Source: Chitinophagales bacterium (GTDB lineage: Bacteria > Bacteroidota > Bacteroidia > Chitinophagales > UBA2359). Taken from it: a DNA stretch of 34,489 nucleotides. The notes below the pieces were generated by a model. The model was not told the DNA's origin. It searched no databases and worked only from the letters and a program-made list of their open reading frames with translations. Numbering within the stretch: position 1 is the first letter of the stretch; each line of letters begins with the position of its first letter. Location: the NCBI GenBank assembly GCA_016787295.1, contig JAEUUX010000055.1, positions 1 through 34,489 of the forward strand, given 5' to 3'. The position numbers were made by a program, and so were the translations under genes. This document shows positions 1 to 7,932 of the stretch, in pieces.

Positions 1-165
1 CAAGTACACACAGCCATTCGACAAGTACACACAGCCATTCGACAAGTACACACAGCCATTCGACAAGTACACACAGCCATTCGACAAGTACACACAGCCA
101 TTCGACAAGTACACACAGCCATTCAACAAGTACACACAGCCATTCGACAAGTACACACAAGCATT
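1..165. repeat. 21-bp tandem repeat array, about 8 copies
   Basis: The unit CAAGTACACACAGCCATTCGA repeats head to tail from the window edge. The copy at 106-126 differs by one base, and the last partial copy runs into AACAATTA repeats at about 160-183. All six frames of the unit are open, so frame 1 reads QVHTAIR repeats to a TAA at 172-174. No start is visible inside the window, and part of the same unit (AAGTACACACAAGCATTAAC) recurs in clearly non-coding DNA near 465-484. A non-coding minisatellite is therefore more likely than the tail of a repeat protein. Confidence 0.85.
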
Positions 166-787
166 AACAATTAACAATTAACAATTAACAATTACAAAAC
201 CCCTATCAACAATCAAAAAACCCTGAAAGGGTGACAAGTTTGTAACAAAACGCAGCAACAAAACACTTAACATAAACCCCGAAGGGGTGACATAATTCAA
301 AACCCAGCAAAAATAACAAAACATCCCCACCAAATCCCTCAAAACATTAAAAACCCAAAACACAATATTGCCGCACCCCAAACGCCCATTAACAATTAAC
401 AATTAATAATTAACAATTGAACTAGCAGTATTGCCATGCGCCAACACAATATCCCCTTGCTCTAAGTACACACAAGCATTAACAATTAACAATTAAAAAT
501 TAACAATTAACAATCACCAGCAGCACTAAGAATACAGCCAGCAAAGGTAACACTTTTTCATTAAAAAATTAAACAACAACAATAGAAACAAAAAATATTT
601 AATCACAATTTCCAGCAAAATACCTAATTCCATCACCTTTTTAAAAACAAAAAAGGAAAAACATAAAGAAAAATAGAAAAAACTAAAAAAAAATACCAAA
701 AAAAAGTAACCAAACAGACACTTTTACGTATACATAATAAACACACACACACAAATTATTCACCCATTAAAATCCTGTCACAAAGAA
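166..787. repeat. Repeat-rich non-coding region
   Basis: No convincing gene lies here. Blocks built from AACAATTA direct repeats lie at about 168-195, 383-418 and 474-515. Two 16-bp elements, CCCTGAAAGGGTGACA (221-236) and CCCCGAAGGGGTGACA (277-292), have a small palindrome followed by the same TGACA tail, like dispersed REP-type elements. A composite of AATATTG, a C-rich stretch and CATTAACAATTAAC occurs at about 364-396 and again at about 1709-1744. From 560 to 760 the DNA is very A-rich and nothing is recognised. No clear -7 promoter element for the gene at 788 was found. Confidence 0.7.
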
Positions 788-1495
788 ATGTCAGCAATAT
801 CCGAAGTATCCTATGGAGCACGTCTCCGCAAATCCCAAGACATCTTAACACACATCAACAACTACACCGACTACCAACCACCACGATACGAAGAAACACC
901 CGAAGGCTTTGCAAAACTACTCGACGACATCATAGCCGCCAATACACAAGAAACACAACTCCAACAAACCTACAACACCACAGTCACAACCCGACAAAAA
1001 ACATTCCGAACAGACCCAACCAGCGTATTTAAAATACTACCCTCAATCAGAGGATACGTACAAGCACAATACGGCAAAGACAGCATTGAATTCAAACAAG
1101 TAGATACCATCATCATACAAATACGCAACAGCAAAAGCATCAAAACCTTTGCCGAAGACGGAACAATAGAATCCAAAATCTCCCAATCTGAACGATCCTA
1201 CGGCTCAACAACCCAATACTTCAGCGAACTTGTCACCATACTACAAAAACTACCCAACTACCAACCCGCACGAACAGAACTCAAAATCACTTCTCTACAA
1301 GAATTCATCACAACCATACACAACCTCAACAACCAAGCAGCCAGCAACTACGGACAACTCAAAATCAGCCGCGACAACCGACGACAACTATACGAACAAC
1401 TAACCGACCGTGCCAACCGAATCAAAGCCTACGTAAAAGCCAACTACGGAATCAACTCCACCGAATACAGACTAATCAAAGGACTAAAAATATAA
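788..1495 (+). CDS. Hypothetical protein with internal duplication
   Basis: This 235-residue protein has no signal peptide or membrane segment, and I do not recognise a named family. It is polar and apparently helical, and seems to consist of two copies of one domain of about 85-90 residues. The clearest match is the end of each half, IRGYVQAQYGKDSIEFKQV (about 88-106) and IKAYVKANYGINSTEYRLI (about 213-231). Each half also opens with an NYxxYQPxR or NYQPAR segment. Codons strongly prefer A or C at the third position, in line with the A+C-rich plus strand of the whole 1-5.3 kb region. The ATG at 788 follows an A-rich stretch without a Shine-Dalgarno sequence. A strong hairpin follows at 1529-1570. 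The coding call is supported by the long frame and by the internal homology. Confidence 0.75.
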   Translation: MSAISEVSYGARLRKSQDILTHINNYTDYQPPRYEETPEGFAKLLDDIIAANTQETQLQQTYNTTVTTRQKTFRTDPTSVFKILPSIRGYVQAQYGKDSIEFKQVDTIIIQIRNSKSIKTFAEDGTIESKISQSERSYGSTTQYFSELVTILQKLPNYQPARTELKITSLQEFITTIHNLNNQAASNYGQLKISRDNRRQLYEQLTDRANRIKAYVKANYGINSTEYRLIKGLKI

Positions 1496-1528
1496 CAAAC
1501 ACCAAACCACTCCAACCCCACAATAAAC

Positions 1529-1570
1529 AAGCTCCGCAGTGCAATATACAAATATAGCACTGCGGAGCTT
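1529..1570 (+). terminator. Hairpin terminator after the hypothetical gene
   Basis: There is a perfect 14-bp inverted repeat, AAGCTCCGCAGTGC (1529-1542) and its complement (1557-1570), with a 14-nt AT-rich loop. It starts 34 bases after the stop codon. The trailing T-tract is weak (AACCATTT), so termination is inferred mainly from the stem and its position. Confidence 0.6.
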
Positions 1571-1820
1571 AACCATTTAATAAATAGCAAACCCATCACC
1601 AAAAAACAATCACCCCCTCAAACAACACAAACACACCCCTTCCTCTCATTAACAATTAACAATTAAAAATTAACAATTAAAAACCCCACATCACTCCACC
1701 CCAACAGAATATTGGCTTGCCCCCAAAAAACATTAACAATTAACAATTAAAAATTAACAATTAAAAACCCCACATCACTCCACCCAAACCACACACACAC
1801 ATTAACCATTAAAAACAAAA
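1571..1820. repeat. Non-coding region with an 84-bp duplicated repeat block
   Basis: CATTAACAATTAAC-type blocks begin at 1647 and 1731, 84 bp apart. Both are followed by the same stretch, CCCCACATCACTCCACCC. This looks like a local tandem duplication of the dispersed repeat family also seen at 168-515. No gene was found here. Confidence 0.7.
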
Positions 1821-1852
1821 TCCCCTTTAAAAGCCCAAACTTTTAAAGGGGA
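1821..1852 (-). terminator. Intrinsic terminator of pyruvate carboxylase gene
   Basis: A perfect 13-bp stem (TCCCCTTTAAAAG, 1821-1833, and its complement, 1840-1852) with a 6-nt loop lies 8 bases past the pyc stop. On the minus strand it is followed by the T-rich run TTTTGTTTTTAA. This is a textbook Rho-independent terminator. Confidence 0.85.
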
Positions 1853-1860
1853 TAAACACA

Positions 1861-4800
1861 TTAATCCAACTTCAAGCGAAGCACCAAATCATCGCTCTGC
1901 AACAAAGTCCCTTCTGGCAACACAATAGCAGATATTATAGCTCCTTGCGTCGCAGTGATAGTAGTCTCCATCTTCATTGCCTCAATAACAAACAAAGGAG
2001 CATTAGCTTGCACCTTATCACCAGCTTTTACCATTATTTTGGACAACAAACCCTGCAAAGGCGCACCAATTTCAGAAGCCTCATTAACAGTAGCTTTCTG
2101 ATGAGCAGTTTCCTTCACCACAACACCATTATCCTTAACCTTAATTGTGCGCGTCTGTCCATTCAACTCAAAATGCACAGCCCGATACCCCAATTCGTCA
2201 GCCTCGGCAATAAACAACAGCTTAATAAGCAACAATTTACCTTCATCAATCTCCGCAGTCACTTCTTCACCCTGCTTCAAGCCAAACAAAAACTGCGGAG
2301 TCGGCAACATACTCACATCACCGTATGCCTGAAGATGCTCATAGTATTGCTCAAAAACGCGTGGATACATCTTATACGACATATAATCTTTATCGTCCGT
2401 ATCAGGAAACTGCTGATGAAAAACAGCCATATCCTCCACAAAATCAATAGGAGACAAATGAACATTAGCACGTTCCGTATGCGGCTTTTCGCCTTTAAGC
2501 ACCATCTTTTGGAACTTTTTCGGGAAACCTTCGGGAGGAACACCCAAATCACCACGCAACAAACCCTTCACAGACTCAGGAAACGAAAGACTATTACCAC
2601 GCTCCAACACCCCAGCCTTATCCAAACGATTAGTCACCATAAACATCGCCAAATCACCAACCACCTTCGACGAAGGAGTCACCTTAACAATATTACCCAA
2701 CAGTTCATTCGCCTCCACATAAGCCTGCTTAATATCAGTCATACGACCACCCAAACCCAAAGAATTAGCTTGCGGGCGCAAATTAGTATACTGCCCTCCC
2801 GGAATTTCATGCTCATACACCTCCGCCGTACCCGCTTTTAAATCACCCTCAAAAGGATAATAATATTGCCGCACCGCCTCCCAATAATTAGAAAACCCAT
2901 TCAACGACTTCAAATCAAATTGCGGCGCTCGTTCCTGCCCTTGTGTAATAGCCACCAGAGTATTAAAATTAGGTTGCGAAGTAAGCCCCGACATAGCCGC
3001 CAAAGCGAGGTCAATCACATCAACACCCGCCTCAATAGCCTTAAGATACGTAGCCAATTGAGCCGACGACGTATCATGCGTATGAAGATGAATAGGAATC
3101 CCAACAACCTTCTTCAACGAACCAACCAATTCCGTCGCAGCGTAGGGCTTTAGCAAACCAGCCATATCCTTAATAGCCAAAATATGAGACCCTTCGTCTT
3201 CCAACTGCCGCGCCAAGTCCAAATAGTACTGAAGCGTATACTTTTTTTCATTCGGATCCAAAATATCACCCGTATAACAGATACAAGCCTCTGCAATAGC
3301 ATTAGTTCGCTCACGCACAGTCCTGATACTCAAGCGCATATTTTCAATCCAATTCAAAGAATCGAAAATCCTAAAAATATCAATCCCCCTACCTTTATCC
3401 CACGCCACCTCAATAAACCGTTCCACCAAATTATCGGGATAAGCAGTATAACCAACCGCATTAGAACCCCTAAACAACATTTGCAGCAGCATATTAGGCA
3501 TAGCCTCCCGAAACAAAGCCAAACGCTTCCAAGGACATTCATGCAAAAACCGCAAAGCAACATCAAAAGTAGCACCACCCCAAACCTCCATCGAAAACGT
3601 TTGAGGATGATGTTTGCTATACGACTCCGCCACCAACAACATATCACGCGTCCGAACCCGCGTAGCCAACAGCGACTGATGAGCATCACGAAAAGTAGTA
3701 TCCGTAATTTGCACTTGCGTTTGAGCTTTCAGCCATTGAGCAAACTTTTCAGCACCCATACTGTCCAACAACTGCTTACTACCCGACGGATGCTCCACAA
3801 ATTTGTTATAATCAGGAATTTGCGGCACATCAAACTGCCGTTTATTTTTCTTTACCTGCACATCAGGGTTGCCATTCACCGACACATTAGCCAAATACCG
3901 AAGCATACGCGTAGCACGGTCACGCCGTTTCGCAAACACAAATAGCTCAGGGTGCTGTTGAATAAAACCCACCGTCAATCTCCCTTCCTGAAAATCAGAA
4001 TGCCTTATAACATTCTCCAAAAAAGGTATATTCGTCTTCACACCACGAACCCTAAACTCCACCAAAGCACGCAACATCCGTTGAGCAGCACCCTTAAGCG
4101 TCCTACCCGCAGCCGTAACCTTAGTAAGCATAGAATCGAAAAAAGGCGAAATAGTAGCACCAGGATAAGCATTACCTTCATCTAAGCGAATATCAAAACC
4201 CGTAGCATTCCGATACGCAATGATAGTGCCATAATCAGGTTTAAAACCATTCTCAGGGTCTTCAGTCGTAATACGACACTGTATAGCATAACCCACAGGC
4301 GATAATTCCTCTTGTTTAATGAATATAGCAGGCGAATCCAAACTATTTCCCGCCGCAATCAACATTTGTGTACGCACCAAGTCAATACAAGTAATAACCT
4401 CCGTAACAGTATGTTCCACCTGTATGCGCGGATTCACTTCAATAAAATAGATGTTTTCATACCCATCAATCAAAAACTCAACCGTTCCCGCATTATTATA
4501 ATTAACCTTACGAGCGATTTTCAAGGCGTAGGCAAACAAAGCAATACGCGTTTCTGCCCGCAAATTAGGAGCAGGAGCAATCTCCACAACCTTCTGAAAA
4601 CGCCTTTGCAACGAACAATCCCGCTCAAACAAATGAACAATATTGCCATAATTATCCCCCAATATCTGCACCTCAATATGACGCGGATTCTCGATGTACT
4701 TCTCCAAGAAAATCGTATCATCTCCAAAAGCATTGCGAGCCTCACGCCGAGCTTCCTCAAATGCCAAAGACAATTCATCGGCATTGCGCACCACACGCAT

Positions 4801-5319
4801 ACCACGCCCACCACCACCTGCCGCCGCCTTCACAATAAGCGGATAACCAATCCGTTCAGCTTCAGAAAGAGCAACACTAAGGTCGGTCAATGCTTGTTCA
4901 TTACTTTCAATAATAGGAACTTGAGCAGCCCGTGCCAATGCTTTTGCCTTCACCTTATCGCCCAATTGTTCCATAATCTCCGCAGAAGGTCCCACAAAGA
5001 TAATACCTTCCTCACGACAGCGGCGCGCAAAAGCCACATTTTCGCTCAAAAAACCATAACCCGGATGAATGGCATCAACACCATGCCTTTTGGCAACATA
5101 AATGATTTCTTCGATGTTCAAATATGGCTTCAAAGGTTCATTGTCCCTGCCAATTTGATACGCTTCGTCCGCTTTATAACGATGCAACGAATACCTATCC
5201 TCGTATGTGAAAACAGCAACAGTAGTAATACCAAGTTCGGTAGCTGCCCGAAAAACACGTATAGCAATTTCGCCACGGTTAGCAACCAGCAGCTTCTTAA
5301 TCTTTTGAATATTTTGCAT
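1861..5319 (-). CDS. pyc: Pyruvate carboxylase
   Basis: This is a full-length single-chain pyruvate carboxylase of 1152 residues, the usual size. It makes oxaloacetate from pyruvate, bicarbonate and ATP, which refills the TCA cycle and feeds gluconeogenesis in the cytosol. The biotin carboxylase domain comes first (KKLLVANRGEIAIRVFRAA near residue 8, ATP-grasp glycine loop GGGGRGMR at 168-175). The carboxyltransferase domain follows from about residue 540, with TDTTFRDAHQS, the lysine of AIKDMAG and the HLHTHDTSS metal-site histidines. The C-terminal biotinyl domain has EAMKMET with the biotin-accepting lysine at about 1116. The gene stands alone, with its own promoter (about 5393-5424) and terminator (1821-1852). 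Its coding strand is G+T-rich, unlike hemW on the same strand, because the local plus strand is A+C-rich. Confidence 0.97.
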   Translation of the reverse strand: MQNIQKIKKLLVANRGEIAIRVFRAATELGITTVAVFTYEDRYSLHRYKADEAYQIGRDNEPLKPYLNIEEIIYVAKRHGVDAIHPGYGFLSENVAFARRCREEGIIFVGPSAEIMEQLGDKVKAKALARAAQVPIIESNEQALTDLSVALSEAERIGYPLIVKAAAGGGGRGMRVVRNADELSLAFEEARREARNAFGDDTIFLEKYIENPRHIEVQILGDNYGNIVHLFERDCSLQRRFQKVVEIAPAPNLRAETRIALFAYALKIARKVNYNNAGTVEFLIDGYENIYFIEVNPRIQVEHTVTEVITCIDLVRTQMLIAAGNSLDSPAIFIKQEELSPVGYAIQCRITTEDPENGFKPDYGTIIAYRNATGFDIRLDEGNAYPGATISPFFDSMLTKVTAAGRTLKGAAQRMLRALVEFRVRGVKTNIPFLENVIRHSDFQEGRLTVGFIQQHPELFVFAKRRDRATRMLRYLANVSVNGNPDVQVKKNKRQFDVPQIPDYNKFVEHPSGSKQLLDSMGAEKFAQWLKAQTQVQITDTTFRDAHQSLLATRVRTRDMLLVAESYSKHHPQTFSMEVWGGATFDVALRFLHECPWKRLALFREAMPNMLLQMLFRGSNAVGYTAYPDNLVERFIEVAWDKGRGIDIFRIFDSLNWIENMRLSIRTVRERTNAIAEACICYTGDILDPNEKKYTLQYYLDLARQLEDEGSHILAIKDMAGLLKPYAATELVGSLKKVVGIPIHLHTHDTSSAQLATYLKAIEAGVDVIDLALAAMSGLTSQPNFNTLVAITQGQERAPQFDLKSLNGFSNYWEAVRQYYYPFEGDLKAGTAEVYEHEIPGGQYTNLRPQANSLGLGGRMTDIKQAYVEANELLGNIVKVTPSSKVVGDLAMFMVTNRLDKAGVLERGNSLSFPESVKGLLRGDLGVPPEGFPKKFQKMVLKGEKPHTERANVHLSPIDFVEDMAVFHQQFPDTDDKDYMSYKMYPRVFEQYYEHLQAYGDVSMLPTPQFLFGLKQGEEVTAEIDEGKLLLIKLLFIAEADELGYRAVHFELNGQTRTIKVKDNGVVVKETAHQKATVNEASEIGAPLQGLLSKIMVKAGDKVQANAPLFVIEAMKMETTITATQGAIISAIVLPEGTLLQSDDLVLRLKLD

Positions 5320-5392
5320 AAATAAATAAGACAGTATTGTTTAGAGTAAAAACAAGAGGCATAGTAGGATTTAAAAAACACCAATAGGCGCA

Positions 5393-5424
5393 CAAAAGTA
5401 CAAGAATTGTACCCTTCTTGCAAT
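5393..5424 (-). promoter_or_regulatory. Candidate promoter of pyc
   Basis: Read on the minus strand, TACTTTTG (complement of 5393-5400) matches the Bacteroidota -7 consensus TAnnTTTG. An ATTG at 5421-5424, 20 bp upstream, serves as a weak -33 element. The leader would be about 65 nt. The rest of the 5320-5631 gap shows only A/T-rich DNA and the promoter of the next gene. Confidence 0.5.
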
Positions 5425-5600
5425 ATTTTGCGACAAAACAGCTTTTTTATCCATTTTTTTACCCAAATAAAACGCAACAACAACCCCAAAGACACCTTTC
5501 ACGCACCAAGAGCCTCATTATACTAATTAGTTTGGGATTTATGAAGCAATTTGGAACTCAATTAATTGGAAAGAATTTTTACTATTTCATAAAAAAACCG

Positions 5601-5608
5601 TATCTTTG
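5601..5608 (+). promoter_or_regulatory. Candidate -7 element upstream of the Rpn-like gene
   Basis: TATCTTTG matches TAnnTTTG and lies 23 bp before the ATG at 5632. The -33 region is a poor match (T-rich only). Confidence 0.5.
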
Positions 5609-5631
5609 CCCTAAAAAATACCCTATCTGAT

Positions 5632-6564
5632 ATGCCCGCTTCGTCACTCCGCATTCCGTTTGATAAATTGTGGAAAAGCATTACCACAGAGCATTTTACC
5701 GATTTTTTAGCAATGTTTTTGCCCGACCTTTACGAACAAATCGATTTTGCAGTAAAGTTTTCTTTTTTAGAACAAGAACTCGAATCGGTAATTGTCAACA
5801 AAAATTTGCGAAAAGCAGATAAATTAGTAGGTGTTCACCTAAAAAATGGCGAAGAAAAATGGGTATATGTGCATATTGAGTTTGAAAATAGCGCAAATAC
5901 CAACATCAAAGAACGAATGTACAACTATCATACCTGTATCAAAGAGAAATATGGGCAAGAAATTACAGCTATAGTCCTTTATACAGGTCGCAAAATTCCA
6001 CAACAATATAACTATTACTTCAAAGAAGTTTTTGGTACAAGCATTACGTATCGATTCAATACCTATGCCATTATCCAGCAAGATGAAGCAGTTTTGAAAT
6101 CTAATCCTAATCCTTTTGCTATTGTTGTTTTGGCAAATTTGTATGTTCTACAAACCTACCACAACTATCCTAAACGCTTGGAACTCAAAGAACACATTTA
6201 CAGATTGGCACGCGAGCGCGGCTATCCCGACGAAAAAACACACCGCCTCATTATTTTCTTGTCCGAACTCATACAACTTCCCGAAGATTTGGAAGAACAA
6301 TATAGAACTTATATCACCCACCCCCAAAAAGTTGACAATATGCCTTATACAACCCACAGAACACGCGGTGTTATTGATGCCTTGCTAGAAGCAGAATATG
6401 GCAAAACATATACAGAAGTTAATGCGACAATAACCAAATCCATAGTTTTTTTGTTTTCAGAAATGAAACTTTCAGTAGAAACTATTGCAGAAAAATTAGG
6501 TTTAGAAGTCGCAGAGGTTTTAAAAATTCTCCGTCAACAAAAACTTACTAAGCGGAGAAAATAG
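5632..6564 (+). CDS. Rpn-family PD-(D/E)XK nuclease / transposase-like protein
   Basis: This 310-residue protein resembles the Rpn (recombination-promoting nuclease) / PD-(D/E)XK transposase-like family common in Bacteroidota and cyanobacteria. The likely catalytic core is D63 in KADKLVGVHL followed by the strand VYVHIEFEN with E83, the usual D...ExE/Q arrangement. It is followed by a helical region (KERMYNYHTCIKEKYG) and a strand (ITAIVLYTGR). The C-terminus carries a helix-turn-helix-like segment (LSVETIAEKLGLEVAEVLKI, about residues 279-298), which is also seen in relatives. No terminal inverted repeats were found around it, so it is annotated as a domesticated or solitary member and not as an active element. 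A small hairpin overlaps its stop. The exact cellular role is not evident. Confidence 0.8.
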   Translation: MPASSLRIPFDKLWKSITTEHFTDFLAMFLPDLYEQIDFAVKFSFLEQELESVIVNKNLRKADKLVGVHLKNGEEKWVYVHIEFENSANTNIKERMYNYHTCIKEKYGQEITAIVLYTGRKIPQQYNYYFKEVFGTSITYRFNTYAIIQQDEAVLKSNPNPFAIVVLANLYVLQTYHNYPKRLELKEHIYRLARERGYPDEKTHRLIIFLSELIQLPEDLEEQYRTYITHPQKVDNMPYTTHRTRGVIDALLEAEYGKTYTEVNATITKSIVFLFSEMKLSVETIAEKLGLEVAEVLKILRQQKLTKRRK

Positions 6565-6581
6565 ATTCACTTGTTTTCTCC
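6554..6581 (+). terminator. Weak hairpin at the end of the Rpn-like gene
   Basis: GGAGAAAA (6554-6561) pairs with TTTTCTCC (6574-6581), with the stop codon in the 12-nt loop. No T-run follows, so read-through into rocD is possible. No separate promoter was seen in the 54-bp gap. Confidence 0.35.
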
Positions 6582-6618
6582 AATTGTCCATATCAATTAA
6601 AAATAATTCAAGTTTTTT

Positions 6619-7857
6619 ATGAAAACAACTGTTACTGCCAATGACTATATGGCGTTAGAAGACCGTTATGGAGCGCACAACTATCACCCCATGCCTGTTG
6701 TGTTGAATCGTGGCGAAGGCGTGTTTGTGTGGGACATAGATGGCAAAAGATATTACGACTTTTTGTCTGCTTATTCAGCGGTGAATCAGGGTCACTGCCA
6801 CCCACGAATTGTACAAACCCTCATAGACCAAGCTCAAGTTTTAACACTCACATCACGAGCATTCTACAACGATGCTTTGGGCGAATATGAACAATATATC
6901 ACCAAGTTGTTGGGCTATGACAAGGTTTTGCCCATGAATACAGGCGTAGAAGGCGGCGAAACAGCTATCAAATTGGCACGTAAATGGGCTTATACTAAAA
7001 AAGGTATCGCCGAAAACCAAGCCAAAGTAGTTTTTGTGGAAGGTAATTTCTGGGGACGCACCTTAGCGGCTATCTCTGCCTCCACCGACCCTTCGAGCTA
7101 CAAAGGTTTTGGACCCTATATGCCGGGTTATTTGATTGTACCCTACAACGATTTGGTTGCGTTGGAAAAAACCTTCCAAGCTGACCCCACTATTGCCGCT
7201 TTTATGGTAGAACCTATCCAGGGCGAAGCAGGTGTTGTGGTACCACACGAAGGTTATTTGCAAGGCGTTCGCCGTTTGTGTGACCAATACAATGTGCTGT
7301 TTATTGCCGACGAAGTGCAAACAGGTTTGGCACGAACAGGCAAAATGCTCTGCTGCGACCACGAAAACGTCAAACCCGATATTTTGATTTTGGGTAAAGC
7401 TTTATCTGGCGGTGTGTTGCCTGTGTCGGCGGTGTTGGCAAACGATGAGGTAATGTTGTGTATCAAACCGGGCGAACATGGCTCAACTTATGGTGGCAAC
7501 CCATTGGCGTGTCGCGTGGCAATGGCAGCTTTGTCGGTGTTGGTGGACGAAAAATTAGCAGAAAATAGTGAACGTTTGGGCAAAATTTTGCGCGACGAAC
7601 TGCGTGCCATTCCGACGCAACTTATCAAAACCGTTCGCGGCAAAGGTTTGCTCAATGCCATTGTCATCGATTGCGGCGAAGACGACCCAATGGCATGGGA
7701 CTTCTGTTTGGCTTTGATGAAAAATGGTTTATTGGCAAAACCCACACACGGCAACAAAATTCGTTTTGCTCCTCCTTTGGTCATCACCGAAGAACAATTG
7801 TATGATTGCATTGGCATTATCCGAAAAACTATTGCCGAATTTGAGGCTACCTTATAA
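6619..7857 (+). CDS. rocD: Ornithine aminotransferase
   Basis: This is a PLP-dependent class III aminotransferase of 412 residues that converts ornithine and 2-oxoglutarate to glutamate-5-semialdehyde and glutamate, linking arginine and proline metabolism. Diagnostic stretches are [19 protein letters not shown] at the N-terminus, [16 protein letters not shown] (about 47-62), [18 protein letters not shown] (about 106-123), the PLP-binding aspartate of IADEVQTG (D231) and the Schiff-base lysine K260 in ILGKALSGG. These are typical of ornithine transaminase rather than acetylornithine or GABA transaminases. The length and start fit the family. No Shine-Dalgarno is visible, as usual in this phylum. 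A strong terminator follows at once (7875-7912). Confidence 0.95.
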   Translation: MKTTVTANDYMALEDRYGAHNYHPMPVVLNRGEGVFVWDIDGKRYYDFLSAYSAVNQGHCHPRIVQTLIDQAQVLTLTSRAFYNDALGEYEQYITKLLGYDKVLPMNTGVEGGETAIKLARKWAYTKKGIAENQAKVVFVEGNFWGRTLAAISASTDPSSYKGFGPYMPGYLIVPYNDLVALEKTFQADPTIAAFMVEPIQGEAGVVVPHEGYLQGVRRLCDQYNVLFIADEVQTGLARTGKMLCCDHENVKPDILILGKALSGGVLPVSAVLANDEVMLCIKPGEHGSTYGGNPLACRVAMAALSVLVDEKLAENSERLGKILRDELRAIPTQLIKTVRGKGLLNAIVIDCGEDDPMAWDFCLALMKNGLLAKPTHGNKIRFAPPLVITEEQLYDCIGIIRKTIAEFEATL

Positions 7858-7874
7858 TTTTTGATACAATAGCA

Positions 7875-7912
7875 CCAGCGCAAGCATCTGTTATCTCAAA
7901 TGCTTGCGCTGG
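7875..7912 (+). terminator. Intrinsic terminator of rocD
   Basis: A perfect 13-bp stem (CCAGCGCAAGCAT, 7875-7887, and its complement, 7900-7912) with a 12-nt loop is followed by CTTATTTTGTTTTT. The second arm contains an ATG in frame with uvrC (7900). That ATG is therefore unlikely to be the real uvrC start. Confidence 0.85.
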
Positions 7913-7932
7913 CTTATTTTGTTTTTAGCAAT

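Noticed and set aside
1-174. CRISPR array or coding tail in the 21-bp repeats at the left edge
   Set aside because: There are no spacers between the units, so it is not CRISPR; the open frame is a by-product of a stop-free 21-bp unit.
178-402. 74-residue minus-strand frame
   Set aside because: It is a translation of dispersed AACAATTA and GGGGTGACA-type repeats; no promoter or homology signal.
4312-5325. 337-residue plus-strand frame, and other long plus-strand frames at 1945-2841 and 3184-3945
   Set aside because: They lie opposite to pyruvate carboxylase, which has full-length family matches; long antisense frames come from the biased codon use of this region.
7900-7932. Upstream ATG for uvrC
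   Set aside because: It lies in the second arm of the rocD terminator and adds residues absent from UvrC proteins.
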